64,000 nucleotides of DNA, from positions 32,531,119 through 32,595,118 of the forward strand of contig OX424559.1 of NCBI GenBank assembly GCA_949152475.1, given 5' to 3'. Of the stretch, positions 21,403 through 30,828 are shown piece by piece. The stretch comes from Terebella lapidaria. Its lineage: Eukaryota; Annelida; Polychaeta; Terebellida; Terebellidae. The translations under genes were made by a program, and so were the position numbers. The notes beneath the pieces are model-generated. The model saw only the letters and a program-made list of their open reading frames with translations, was not told where the DNA came from and did no database searches. Within the stretch, counting starts at the first letter, position 1. Each line of letters starts with the position of its first letter.

Positions 21403-22362
21403 ACCGAGATATCGTCCGGTATCGGCACGCCACCTACGCTGCCAATACAAAAGTCGCCTACATGTCCCAGAGAGACACATATCTGCGTTTCTGCATTTAT
21501 TTCAACTATCGTATTGTCCCAGCATCCGAGATGACACTATGCCGATATGCTGCCTTCCTGGCCTGCGACCTCAAAGTATCGACAATTACCTGAACGTCGT
21601 GAGGATAGTCCACCTTGAAAGCGGCAGTAAGAACCCTCTGGTCGATAACTGGTTTCTCACAACAGTGCTAAAAGGCATCAAGCGCAATCTCGGTAGAGCC
21701 CAGAGACAAAAACTCCCAATAACGCCCGAAATTCTCCGTTCCATCCAGTCCAGGTTAGACTGGCAGTGTCCAAGAGACATGGCGTTCTGGGCAGCCTGCC
21801 TTTGTGCATTCTTCAGCTTCTACCGCAAGGCCACATTACTGCCCAAGACAAACCATGACAACACCACAGACGGAGGCCTTCGAAAACGAGATTGTCGGCT
21901 CCTAGACGACTGCGCTATTCTGAGCACTAGGCGAACAAAGACTATACAATATGGAGAGAGGTGTCTGACGACACCAATCCCTGTCATCCCAGGCTCTGTT
22001 TTGTGCCCAGTGTCAGCCCTCAAAGAACTGTTTCTCATCGGATCCACCATTCCAGATACATGGAACCTCTATTCTCTTACCCACGTGCCAGCGGAGGCTA
22101 TGCCTGCATAACCCACTCGTCCTTCGTCAACACTTTGTGCCTGGTTATTGCTGCCTGTGGTATGCCTGCCTCCGAGTACTCTGGACATTCGTTTCAGAGG
22201 GGTGGGGCAACATTTGCCTTCGTATGCGGCGTCCCGGCGACCCTAATAAAACGTCAAGGGGATTGGAGATCCACTGCCTACGAGAGGTATCTCACGCCTT
22301 CAATGGACACACAGAAAAAGCTAACTCGAGTTATGGCACTAAAATTGTTGCCCACCACATAG
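21370..22362 (+). pseudogene. Ngaro tyrosine recombinase, copy B
   Basis: Aligns with 14,242-15,233. A 7-nt deletion after TTCCTGGC (near 21,560) and a 2-nt gain (GATACATGGAACC for GATACAGCACC near 22,060) break the frame. The C-terminal part is open (HSFQRGG, so the Arg of HxxR is changed to Gln in this copy; GDWRSTAYERYL is kept). The same two indels are found in copies C and D. Confidence 0.85.
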
Positions 22363-22497
22363 ATCACACCACACACTCACACAGGGGTTTGGTTTGGAGA
22401 TTTTTACCTTGGTAAAAAATAAAGAATTTTCCTAAACCCACGTCAATCAATTTCCACTAAACACTGATCATACATGTATATACAAATCAACATTTAA

Positions 22498-22675
22498 GTG
22501 TATATTAAAACGTTTAATATGGTTTAAATGGGTTTTCGTCGTTTTCACTCATGCAGACCTGCCGAGGTTTAAGCTTGTACTCTCATATTACTCAATACCA
22601 GTATATATTGCATGCACCTGTCTGTCGTCTCAATTTCAGTGTTGTACATGTACCCGCTTTATTCAACGCTTTTTA
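22498..22675 (+). repeat. Ngaro direct repeat A2, copy B
   Basis: Same as 15,369-15,547 but one A shorter (TTCAACGC for TTCAAACGC). Confidence 0.85.
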
Positions 22676-22858
22676 CCCACCCACCCACCCTCAAATTTGG
22701 GTAGATTTACGTGTATTTTATTGGTTGTATGTATTGAATGTATGTTTTGGAGAGTATAAAAAATGCACTGGCACAAGATAATTGTAAGAGTAACACATAA
22801 CATAAAACAGTAAAAGCAATGAAAATTCAATGAGCGACATTGAACAAATTTTGTTGGA

Positions 22859-25147
22859 TTATTTAAGTTTGCTTCTGACTAAAAGTTCTTTAAGATTTTG
22901 ATGCTTCTTGTAAGCTGTTGCTATTTTAATATCACCATCAGTATTTTTGTTGAGTTGTTTCATATGTTTTTTAACAATTTGGGCCGAAAGAGCACCTGTT
23001 TTTGAGAAGGGTACTATATACACCAGGTCGAATTTATTTTTACTTTTGTTCAAAGGGTCATACTTTGTAAATTTTTTAGCGTTGAGGCCATGAGGTTCGG
23101 AAGTGCCTAGAGTGTCAATCCAACAATATTCCCTTTCAAGTCGCCATTGTTTGTTTAAAAGTTCATCACCAAGATCGGAAACCTGTTCAATTGGTAAAAG
23201 AGAAAAACATTCGATGGAAAATTCAGTTTTGCTGTGAAATTTAGATAGATGACTGTATAATGCATATTCCTCATTGCAGCTAGTTATTGCAGCACGGTGA
23301 CGATTGTTTCTGAATTTGAGTGACTTACCGGTTTCACCTACGTATTGTTTTTCGCAAAGCTTACAAGTGTATAGATAAATTATATTTTCTGAGTTGCAAT
23401 TCAAAGCTGAGTTGATTGAGTAGGTTTGTTCAAAAACTGATCCTGAGAAATTTTGACAATTTGGAACTAAATGACTTGTCTGACATTGTCTAGAATTACA
23501 AGGTTTCGAGCCAGATGAGCTAGAAGTGGGCAATTGAAAATCAGCACCTAGTCTTTCCTCACTGTTTAGAATTCTGAATGTTTCATTCTTTATTTTGCGA
23601 AGCCAACGTTTTGAATAGTTACGTTTCGAAAGTGCCTTGAATAATGTTTGGCAAGCTGATTCAACATCATCTGGATATGAGCAAATTTGGAAAATCGAAA
23701 AACTTGGGACTTGATTAGTCCTTTATAAGTGTGCTTTGGATGGAAAGAGAGCTTATGCAGCAACTGATGAGTATCCGTTGGTTTGAAGAAAACTTTTGCT
23801 TCTAAAGTGTTTTCTTTGCTCCTGAACAAAGTAGTATCCAGAAAATTAACTGAATCAGTACTAATTTCAGCTTTGAACTTGATTGATGTCCTATGAGAAT
23901 TGAATATTTCGAGAAACCGATTGAATTTGGAAATGCCGTGTGGCCAAATGAGGAAAATGTCATCTAAATACCTATGAGAGCAATCTGGTTTGAATGGACA
24001 CTTTTGTAGTGCTTGCTTTTCAAATTCAGCCATGTAAATATCTGCATAATGAGGTGCATATTTCTGACCCATGGCTGTGCCTGAAACTTGTAGGAATGTT
24101 TTACCGTCAAATTCAAAGTCATTACATTTAAGTGAAATTTCCAATAATTCTATTATACCTTTGAATAGTTCATTGTTTTTCAGGGTCGGGAATGCATTTT
24201 TAATTGCTTGGATACCTTCTTCATGATTTATATTAGTATACATACTTTCAACATCTAAAGTGATTAGTAAAGAATTTGGATCTAGTTCAAGCCCTCTAAC
24301 TTTATCTAAAAAGTCATACGTGTTTTTTTATATATGATGGATGCTTATTTGCTTGATCTTTTATATATGAATCAATATACATAGCTACTTATTCAGATTC
24401 ACTGCTGCAGTCAGAAACAATTGGGCGCCCTGGAGGCATTACATTTGGAATTGGCCAGGAGTCTTTGGGTTTATGAATTTTAGGTAGCATATAAAATCTT
24501 CTTTGACGATGGCGTTCTGGTGGTAGAAGAAATTGGAATACTTTTTCAGAAAGGCATCCAGAATTGCGTAATCCTTTTAAAATTTTTGTTATTTTTTCTG
24601 AATTTTCTAGGTAAAGAGGAGTGTCAATTTCTCTGTAATGAGCTGGATTGTATAGTTGACGAAAGCCTTCATTAATATATTTTTGCTTATCCATAATTAC
24701 GACTGCACTACCTTTATCTGCTTTTTTAATTACCAAGTCTACGTTATTTTGTAAATCCTTTATAGTTTTATATTCAATTTTCGTTAGGTTTTTGGTTTCT
24801 GGTTGAATTTTCAAGTTTTCAATTTCCTTAGATATTGCCGAAATGCAATCTAAAACGGGCTTGTCAATCATGGAACTCGGTGGAGTCCAGGTAGATTTTG
24901 GAGTAAATTTTGATCTATTTGTGAATGAATTTGGACGGTGAGAAAAATAATTATGAAGTTTGAGTTTTCTACCAAAATCTTGCACAGCTTGTTCAATTGG
25001 ATCCAATGTTATTTTGGGTGTGGGAACAAATGTCAAACCACGATTTAGAATAGCGATTTGTGTGTCCGAAAGTGTAAATTTGGAAAGGTTTACAACATTA
25101 TAAGTCGTACTGGAGTTCGGTGGACTCTCAGAATGATTTAGTTTAAA
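22859..25147 (-). pseudogene. PLE ORF2 (RT + GIY-YIG), copy 2, three breaks
   Basis: The N-terminal part is open from the slippery site to 24,389, where AAA in copy 1 is TAA here (SESE then stop). One extra T in a T run near 24,328 shifts the frame. RT blocks LEVSG.. TAMGQKYAPHY and RYLDDIFLIWPHG are then open (24,243-23,590). A single base is missing near 23,690 (TTTGGAAAATC against TTTGGGAAAATC). The GIY-YIG part (23,533-22,859) is open and complete, including the 17 bp lost from copy 1. Confidence 0.87.
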
Positions 25148-26847
25148 TGATTGAGCCAGAATTTCAACATTTCATTGGCCGTTTGTTCAGTCCAATGAAT
25201 GTTATCTGGCTGTGTAGAGAACTTGATAGGATCCAATTGTTTAACAACTGTGAGATTGCTGAAACGTGAACTCATGTCATCCAAAGCCCTGTTAATCATA
25301 TCCAAGTTGCGTTTCTCTACAGACGGAAGATTGTCTGAGTAGTTAATTTTTGGAATGAGAATTTTGGAGTGGGGGAAGATTCGGAAAGCACTGCTGAGCA
25401 TATTCCTCAGCTCTGGAATTGAAGTAACACTTGGTTTGGAGCTTCGATTGTTCAGGCCTACACTTAAGATTAAGTTTTTGGGGTCATCAAATGATTTTTT
25501 ACAGGCCGTGAACATCATTCTTAGATGGTTGAACAAAGCTCCAGGATAAGACACAACTTGGATATCACTGACAGGGGATTTGGTGATGCGAGAAAGGTTA
25601 GAAGAGCCGAGGATGACAGTGGAGGAGGTTAGTTTAGGAAGGGCCCAAAGAGTTTTGGGTCCTCTGATAGTGGAAGGAGAGACATGGAAAGTGGTGTTAG
25701 GAGAGTTTTTAGGAGAGACAAAGCGAGTGCGTTTGCCTTTAGGTAGAGATGAGGGTGAGAGTTCAGGAGAAGAAGGAGAGCGCGGACGCCGTTTGGGCGT
25801 GGCACTAAGGCAGTTATCAGGAGAAGAGCGAGAGAGAGGTGGCCAATCATCAGATGATGATAGGCAAGGAGAGTTGGAGAGGGTATCAAGGAGTTGGAAG
25901 CGGTTAGAAGTGGACACAGAGGGAGGGGTATTATTTGAAGATGGAGGTACAGAGCGAGAGGGTTTAGGCCTGGTAATAGGAGAGTTGGCACGTTTTAGGT
26001 CCATTAGGAGGCGGCCAAAGAAGTTAGAGCCTTGACCATGACGGTTAACACCCCAGTGGCTGTCAGGAACTGGATGGACAATGTGACACCCTTCAGGAAG
26101 ACCCATCAGAGTGTCACGGAACAATTTGCAAGAATTAAACTTAACTTGAAGAAGTTGACGCATGATTCCATTTTTACTTTTATGCCAGAATGGGGACAGG
26201 CTAGGAATTTCACTAGCCAAACGTTTGGCCACTCCTGCATGGGGAGCCCTAAGGATCCGATTGGCTAGGTGTTGACAGTCATGGTACCGGGCTTTGTGAT
26301 ACTGATAGATGTGCTCAAGGCTAGGGAATCTCATACCACGATAGGATATATTACATGGGAAGAAATTACTAAGTGGATGTTTGTGACCTTTTACCTCGCA
26401 AGTCTGAGGTTTTGATTGAGAGTTAGAATTTGGAATAGGGGAATTTGGAAGAGTAGAGGTTTTGAATTTCTGGATTGTGGAAGCCTGAAGTTTTTTGCCG
26501 AAATGAGATTTAGCCTGCCTAATGACGAGAGCTACCGAATTTGCAATGTCCGAATCTGATAAACCTAAAGAGGAAATGTGGGCCAAAAGGTTTTGAATTG
26601 AGCTCTCATAGTGTTCCACCAATTGTTTGGTCACGTTTTGTACCCAATTTTGATTAATTTTGGAGATTTTTTGTTTGATTAGAGGACCAGAACAAGCAGG
26701 TTTAATGAAGTCATCCAGGTGTTGTTGTTTTTTACTGAAAGCCCTGGTGACTTGGCCTTGAGACTGCTGGAGCATTAGTGACAGATGGTGAAAGCATTGA
26801 AGAAGAGTGTAAAAAGAACGGAAGTGAGGAGGTTTAGAAAGAGCCAT
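25138..26847 (-). CDS. PLE ORF1: NADAR (YbiA-like) + SGNH hydrolase fusion, 569 aa, intact
   Basis: ATG at 26,847; earlier in-frame codons lack ATG. Residues 1-145 are mostly helical and of unknown role. Residues about 150-290 form a NADAR domain: GHKHPLSNFFPCNISYRG, FPSLEHIYQYHKA, a Trp-containing stretch, LLQVKFNSCKLFRDTLM, DSHWGVN and GQGSNFFGRLLMDL. NADAR proteins act on ADP-ribose N-glycosidic bonds, and some reverse ADP-ribosylation of guanine in DNA. Residues 290-400 are a Ser/Pro-rich basic linker (PKRRPRSPSSPELSPSS). Residues 405-569 are SGNH-like: VILGSSNLSRI (Ser), SVGLNNR (Asn), DNIHWT (Asp, His). SGNH esterases are known in ORF1 of CR1 LINEs and in Ngaro elements. The pairing with NADAR in a PLE is unusual to my knowledge. 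Stop at 25,140-25,138, directly after TTTAAAC. Confidence 0.85.
   Translation of the reverse strand: MALSKPPHFRSFYTLLQCFHHLSLMLQQSQGQVTRAFSKKQQHLDDFIKPACSGPLIKQKISKINQNWVQNVTKQLVEHYESSIQNLLAHISSLGLSDSDIANSVALVIRQAKSHFGKKLQASTIQKFKTSTLPNSPIPNSNSQSKPQTCEVKGHKHPLSNFFPCNISYRGMRFPSLEHIYQYHKARYHDCQHLANRILRAPHAGVAKRLASEIPSLSPFWHKSKNGIMRQLLQVKFNSCKLFRDTLMGLPEGCHIVHPVPDSHWGVNRHGQGSNFFGRLLMDLKRANSPITRPKPSRSVPPSSNNTPPSVSTSNRFQLLDTLSNSPCLSSSDDWPPLSRSSPDNCLSATPKRRPRSPSSPELSPSSLPKGKRTRFVSPKNSPNTTFHVSPSTIRGPKTLWALPKLTSSTVILGSSNLSRITKSPVSDIQVVSYPGALFNHLRMMFTACKKSFDDPKNLILSVGLNNRSSKPSVTSIPELRNMLSSAFRIFPHSKILIPKINYSDNLPSVEKRNLDMINRALDDMSSRFSNLTVVKQLDPIKFSTQPDNIHWTEQTANEMLKFWLNHLN
25141..25147 (-). promoter_or_regulatory. 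TTTAAAC slippery heptamer at ORF1/ORF2 border, copy 2
   Basis: T TTA AAC in ORF1 phase, followed at once by TAA. The -1 frame reads into ORF2 without a stop, while upstream that frame closes at a TGA only about 12 codons earlier and offers no ATG. Downstream on the minus strand only a weak hairpin is obvious (GAGT ... ACTC within 25,117-25,133). Confidence 0.6.
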
Positions 26848-26978
26848 GATACTTTTCAGCAATTAATTTTGAAAGTATTAAAGCCAGAACGTGATTGATT
26901 TGGATGATAAAACCAAAGGATAAAATTATGAAATATAAAAACAATTGTATAAAATGGAAACAAAACGTTTGAAGAAGC

Positions 26979-27070
26979 CTGAATGCAAAGATATGGTCAA
27001 TAATCTGACCAGTATCTAAAACAAAAAAAAACAAAAAATAATACAAAACAAAATAAAAGAGGTTACTCAC
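26979..27070 (-). other. possible intron in the PLE leader
   Basis: On the minus strand a consensus donor GTGAGTAA (GT at 27,070-27,069) follows the hammerhead-like motif. A long T-rich tract ends in GTTTTAG (AG at 27,017-27,016), giving a 55-nt intron; a second AG at 26,980-26,979 (TTTGCATTCAG) gives 92 nt. Introns in the 5' part are known for Penelope of Drosophila. Seen as sites only. Confidence 0.4.
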
Positions 27071-27087
27071 AATGTACTCTGCCTGTT

Positions 27088-27125
27088 GCACGACCGGTTT
27101 CGGAGTTGAATCCTTTGTCAAGTGC
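27088..27125 (-). ncRNA. hammerhead-ribozyme-like motif in the PLE leader
   Basis: Minus strand: stem I GCAC (27,125-27,122) pairs with GTGC (27,091-27,088). Core TTGACAA stands where CTGANGA is expected. A stem GGA/TCC with loop TTCAAC is followed by GAAACCGGTC, which fits GAA + a loopless stem III ACC/GGT + the cleavage-site C. Short palindromic stem III is known for hammerheads in PLEs. The two core changes are C3 to U and G8 to A, the two bases that pair with each other in the active fold. Activity is doubtful; homology to PLE hammerheads is likely. Confidence 0.5.
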
Positions 27126-27129
27126 TGAA

Positions 27130-27640
27130 GTCTAAAGAACCTACTGTAAGGAAATATTGGCTTGTGCCAATGTCAATTTTGTTTGAGTAAATCAATTAAC
27201 AGTTTTCCAATGGTTGAGCAAATGAATTAGCAGTTTTCAGAACAGTTTGCCAAGAAAAGTGACATATGTTGAGTATAGATAATAAACAGTTAATGAATTC
27301 AATTGTTTTTGATATGCGTATCTGACACTGAGTAAAACAATTAGCAGTTAGTTGATTGACAAACATAATTAACGTTTGAAGTTATATTTTCTGAAGTATG
27401 CTAAAATAAATAATTTTCAAAATGGTTTTACTGCGATGCTTTCCAGCAATAGATTCTTAGGCAGAGATTTTATTAGGCATGAAATTGTTTTTTGAAACTG
27501 AAGATGTGTCAAATTGACTTGCATTGCTTCAGGAGACTTCAAATAAAATGAGATGAAAAAACAAAATGTACTAAAATGAACTGAAAAACAAATTATTTAT
27601 AAAATGTGTTTTGACCCTTACAATATGCTAGGCATGGGCT
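27130..27640. other. PLE pseudo-LTR region, non-coding
   Basis: Between the leader of copy 2 and the 3' end of the truncated copy 3. AT-rich, with repeated words such as GAGTAAA(T/A)CAATTA(A/G)CAG and TTAGCAGTT at spacings of tens of bases. A near copy is at 33,900-34,410. No coding region. Confidence 0.55.
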
Positions 27641-27644
27641 AAGT

Positions 27645-28454
27645 ATGTTTTGGAGAGAATAAAAAATGCACTGGCACAAGATAATTGTAAGAGTAACACA
27701 TAACATAAAACAGCAATAAAAATTCAATGAGCGACATTGAACACATTTTGTTGGATTATTTAAGTCTGCTTCTGACTAAAAGTTCTTTAAGATTTTGATG
27801 CCTCTTGTAAGCTGTTGCTATTTTAATATCACCATCAGTATTTTTGTTGAGTTGTTTCATATGCTTTTTAACAATTTGGACCGAAAGAGCACCTGTTTTT
27901 GAGAAGGGTACTATATACACCAGGTCGAATTTATTTTTACTTTTGTTCAAAGGGTCATACTTTGTAAATTTTTGAACGTTGAGGCCATGAGGTTCGAAAG
28001 TGCCTAGAGTATCAATCCAACAATATTCCCTTTCAAGTCGCCATTGTTTGTTTAAAAGTTCATCACCAAGATCGGAAACCTGTTCAATTGGTAAAAGAGA
28101 AAAACATTCGATGGAAAATTCAGTTTTGCTGTGAAATTTAGATAGATGACTGTATAATGCATTTTCCTCATTGCAGCTAGTTATTGCAGCACGGTGACGA
28201 TTGTTTCTGAATTTGAGTGATTTACCGGTTTCACCTACATATTGTTTTTCGCAAAGCTTACAAGTGTATAGATAAATTATATTTTCTGAGTTGCAATCCA
28301 AAGCTGAGTTGATTGAGTAGGTTTGTTCAAAAACTGATCCTGAGAAATTTTGACAATTTGGAACTAAATGACATGTCTGACATTGTCTAGAATTACAAGG
28401 TTTTGAGCCAGATGAGCTGGAAGTGGGCAATTGAAAATCAGCACCTAGCCTTTC
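27645..28454 (-). pseudogene. PLE ORF2 C-terminal fragment (GIY-YIG), copy 3
   Basis: Open frame 28,430-27,756 (224 codons) covering the Cys linker CNSRQCQTCHLVPNC, the nuclease core CKLCEKQYVGETG and the C-terminal tail DLGDELLNKQWRLEREYCW to the natural stop. RT and ORF1 are absent. On its 5' side the PLE sequence meets Ngaro sequence at about 28,454 (CTTTC|AGATATATC) with a 2-base overlap. Confidence 0.85.
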
Positions 28455-28569
28455 AGATATATCTGTCAGTATGTTGTCGATGTATGTCTTCCTGTGTTTA
28501 GTATGCTACACCACATGTCATTGGGCAGTTACATTTATGTGTATGGTTGCATTTGGTTTCAACTTTTTC

Positions 28570-29561
28570 TGCAGATGTACAAGAGCAGGAGCGACTCCTA
28601 GACCGAGATATCGTCCGGTATCGGCACGCCACCTACGCTGCCAATACAAAAGTCGCCTACATGTCCCAGAGAGACACATATCTGCGTTTCTGCATTTATT
28701 TCAATTATCGTATTGTCCCAGCATCCGAGATGACACTATGCCGATATGCTGCCTTCCTGGCCTGCGACCTCAAAGTATCGACAATTACCTGAACGTCGTG
28801 AGGATAGTCCACCTTGAAAGCGGCAGTAAGAACCCTCTGGTCGATAACTGGTTTCTCACAACAGTGCTAAAAGGCATCAAGCGCAATCTCGGTAGAGCCC
28901 AGAGACAAAAACTCCCAATAACGCCCGAAATTCTCCGTTCCATCCAGTCCAGGTTAGACTGGCAGTGTCCAAGAGACATGGCGTTCTGGGCAGCCTGCCT
29001 TTGTGCATTCTTCAGCTTCTACCGCAAGGCCACATTACTGCCCAAGACAAACCATGACAACACCACAGACGGAGGCCTCCGAAAACGAGATTGTCGGCTC
29101 CTAGACGACTGCGCTATTCTGAGCACTAGGCGAACAAAGACTATACAATATGGAGAGAGGTGTCTGACGACACCAATCCCTGTCATCCCAGGCTCTGTTT
29201 TGTGCCCAGTGTCAGCCCTCAAAGAACTGTTTCTCATCGGATCCACCATTCCAGATACATGGAACCTCTATTCTCTTACCCACGTGCCAGCGGAGGCTAT
29301 GCCTGCATAACCCACTCGTCCTTCGTCAACACTTTGTGCCTGGTTATTGCTGCCTGTGGTATGCCTGCCTCCAAGTACTCTGGACATTCGTTTCGGAGGG
29401 GTGGGGCAACATTTGCCTTCGTATGCGGCGTCCCGGCGACCCTAATAAAACGTCAAGGGGATTGGAGATCCACTGCCTACGAGAGGTATCTCACGCCTTC
29501 AATGGACACACAGAAAAAGCTAACTCGAGTAATGGCACTAAAATTGTTGCCCACCACATAG
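28570..29561 (+). pseudogene. Ngaro tyrosine recombinase, copy C
   Basis: Carries the same 7-nt deletion (after TTCCTGGC) and 2-nt gain (ACATGGAACC) as copy B, so it descends from the same broken form. The C-terminal catalytic part is open, with HSFRRGG intact here, unlike copy B. Confidence 0.83.
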
Positions 29562-29696
29562 ATCACACCACACACTCACACAGGGGTTTGGTTTGGAGAT
29601 TTTTACCTTGGTAAAAAATAAAGAATTTTCCCAAACCCACGTCAATCAATTTCCACTAAACACTGATCATACATGTATATACAAATCAACATTTAA

Positions 29697-29875
29697 GTGT
29701 ATATTAAAACGTTTAATATGGTTTAAATGGGTTTTCTTCATTTTCACTCATGCAGACCTGCCGAGGTTTAAGCTTGTACTCTCATATTACTCAATACCAG
29801 TATATATTGCATGCACCTGTCTGTCGTCTCAATTTCAGTGTTGTACATGTACCCGCTTTATTCAAACGCTTTTTA
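29697..29875 (+). repeat. Ngaro direct repeat A2, copy C, between B1 and B2
   Basis: 179 bp A2, preceded by B1 and followed by (CCCA)n, GTATGT repeats and then B2 (29,958-30,089). B1 and B2 share GGAGATTTTTACCTTGG through ATACAAATCAA(C/T)ATTTAA. Confidence 0.85.
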
Positions 29876-30089
29876 CCCACCCACCCACCCTCAAATTTGG
29901 GTAGATTTACGTGTATTTTATTGGTTGTATGTATTGAATGTATGTATGTATGTACGTGTGGAGATTTTTACCTTGGTAAAAAATAAAGAATTTTCCCACC
30001 TTGGTAAAAAATAAAGAATTTTCCCAAACCCACGTCAATAAATTTCCACTAAACACTGATCATACATGTATATACAAATCAATATTTAA

Positions 30090-30828
30090 GGATGTGAAAA
30101 TGAACATGAATTACTTCACGTGTGTCTGTTTATTTCTTACAGGTGACAAATGTTTTTGATGTTGTGTGTTCTAATGATTGCTGTGACTAAAATAAACACC
30201 ACACCTGACTTTATTGCCAAGATCTGTGCCAACTATTGTCAGGTAACAACACGGATGAGTGGAAAGAGCCTAGCGGGTGAGTAAAACTCAAGGCACTTTA
30301 ACACACGTGTACTCTGAACACAAATGTAAAACAAAATAAATGCTGGTGAGATACGTGCTCAAGTAAGTGAGATCGGTCAGATGTCAGGGTGTGACTGAGC
30401 ATCTCGAGGTCACAGATCTCATTCTAGAAACGCGTAGATAACAAAAAGACTATGCCCGTGAACGAAACATATGTCAAAATAAATAAATTCATGTTTATTT
30501 TATGAGCGGCCAGTATTCCGCCACCGTACAGGATTCCCAGTTCCGAGTGACAGGATTCCCAGTACTTGCTACCGCACTAATCGGTGTCCTTTTTATAATC
30601 CCAAACCTTATTGAATCTGAGATGAGTTAAAATTGGACGAAGTCTGGTAAAAACATGTGCACGATGTTGTTATTGTCCCGGTCGACGCACTTTTGAGCAC
30701 TCTTCGCACACGGACCATGTTTTTTGTGGTCTCGAAAACACGATCACCGTTAATACACACCTTTATGCATAACTATAACACCCCAACTGTTAACAGATGG
30801 CAACCGGTATTTTTAAGTTATACCATCA
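30090..30828. other. spacer between Ngaro copy C and the LINE
   Basis: No coding region recognised. It probably includes LINE 5' leader sequence before 30,829. The near copy is 36,857-37,594. Confidence 0.4.

Larger units (their letters stand above)
19871..22744 (+). mobile_element. Ngaro-type element, copy B, 5'-truncated
   Basis: Begins inside RT at the duplication junction and runs through the tyrosine recombinase, B1 and A2 (22,498-22,675) to the PLE junction at about 22,745. No gag and no A1. It is the second unit of the 7.13-kb duplication. Confidence 0.85.
12737..27007. repeat. 7.13-kb tandem duplication (Ngaro + PLE)
   Basis: Unit A is 12,737-19,868, unit B 19,871-27,007. Each unit runs from the same point in the Ngaro RT gene (TCTGGGATGTAGAGC) to the same point in the PLE leader (AATCTG). 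The internal Ngaro/PLE junction (GAATGTATG|TTTTGGAGAG at 15,617 and 22,745) is the same in both units. Offsets stay near 7,130-7,141 along the length. The join at 19,866-19,873 has TCTG on both sides and two filler bases GG. The units differ by several indels, so this is older than the 6.77-kb duplication. Confidence 0.85.
22745..27640 (-). mobile_element. Penelope-like element, copy 2, with leader
   Basis: Minus strand: leader with hammerhead-like fold (27,088-27,125), possible 5' intron, intact ORF1 (26,847-25,138), ORF2 in three pieces (25,147-22,859) and a 3' end near 22,745. A 5'-truncated copy of the same family (28,454-27,645) lies directly upstream on the same strand. Such a partial copy joined head-to-tail to a longer one is the usual arrangement that gives PLEs their pseudo-LTRs. 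Confidence 0.85.
28455..30089 (+). mobile_element. Ngaro-type element, copy C (recombinase + split direct repeats)
   Basis: 5'-truncated at the end of RNase H. Contains a broken recombinase (28,570-29,561), B1 (about 29,593-29,696), A2 (29,697-29,875) and a genuine B2 (about 29,958-30,089), so this copy shows the natural 3' end of the family. B2 contains a partial internal duplication of CCTTGGTAAAAAATAAAG. Confidence 0.83.

Noticed and set aside
12737-27007. Repeated independent PLE insertions into Ngaro copies
   Set aside because: The Ngaro/PLE border is the same in both units and the offset is constant over 7 kb, so a tandem duplication of one composite is simpler.
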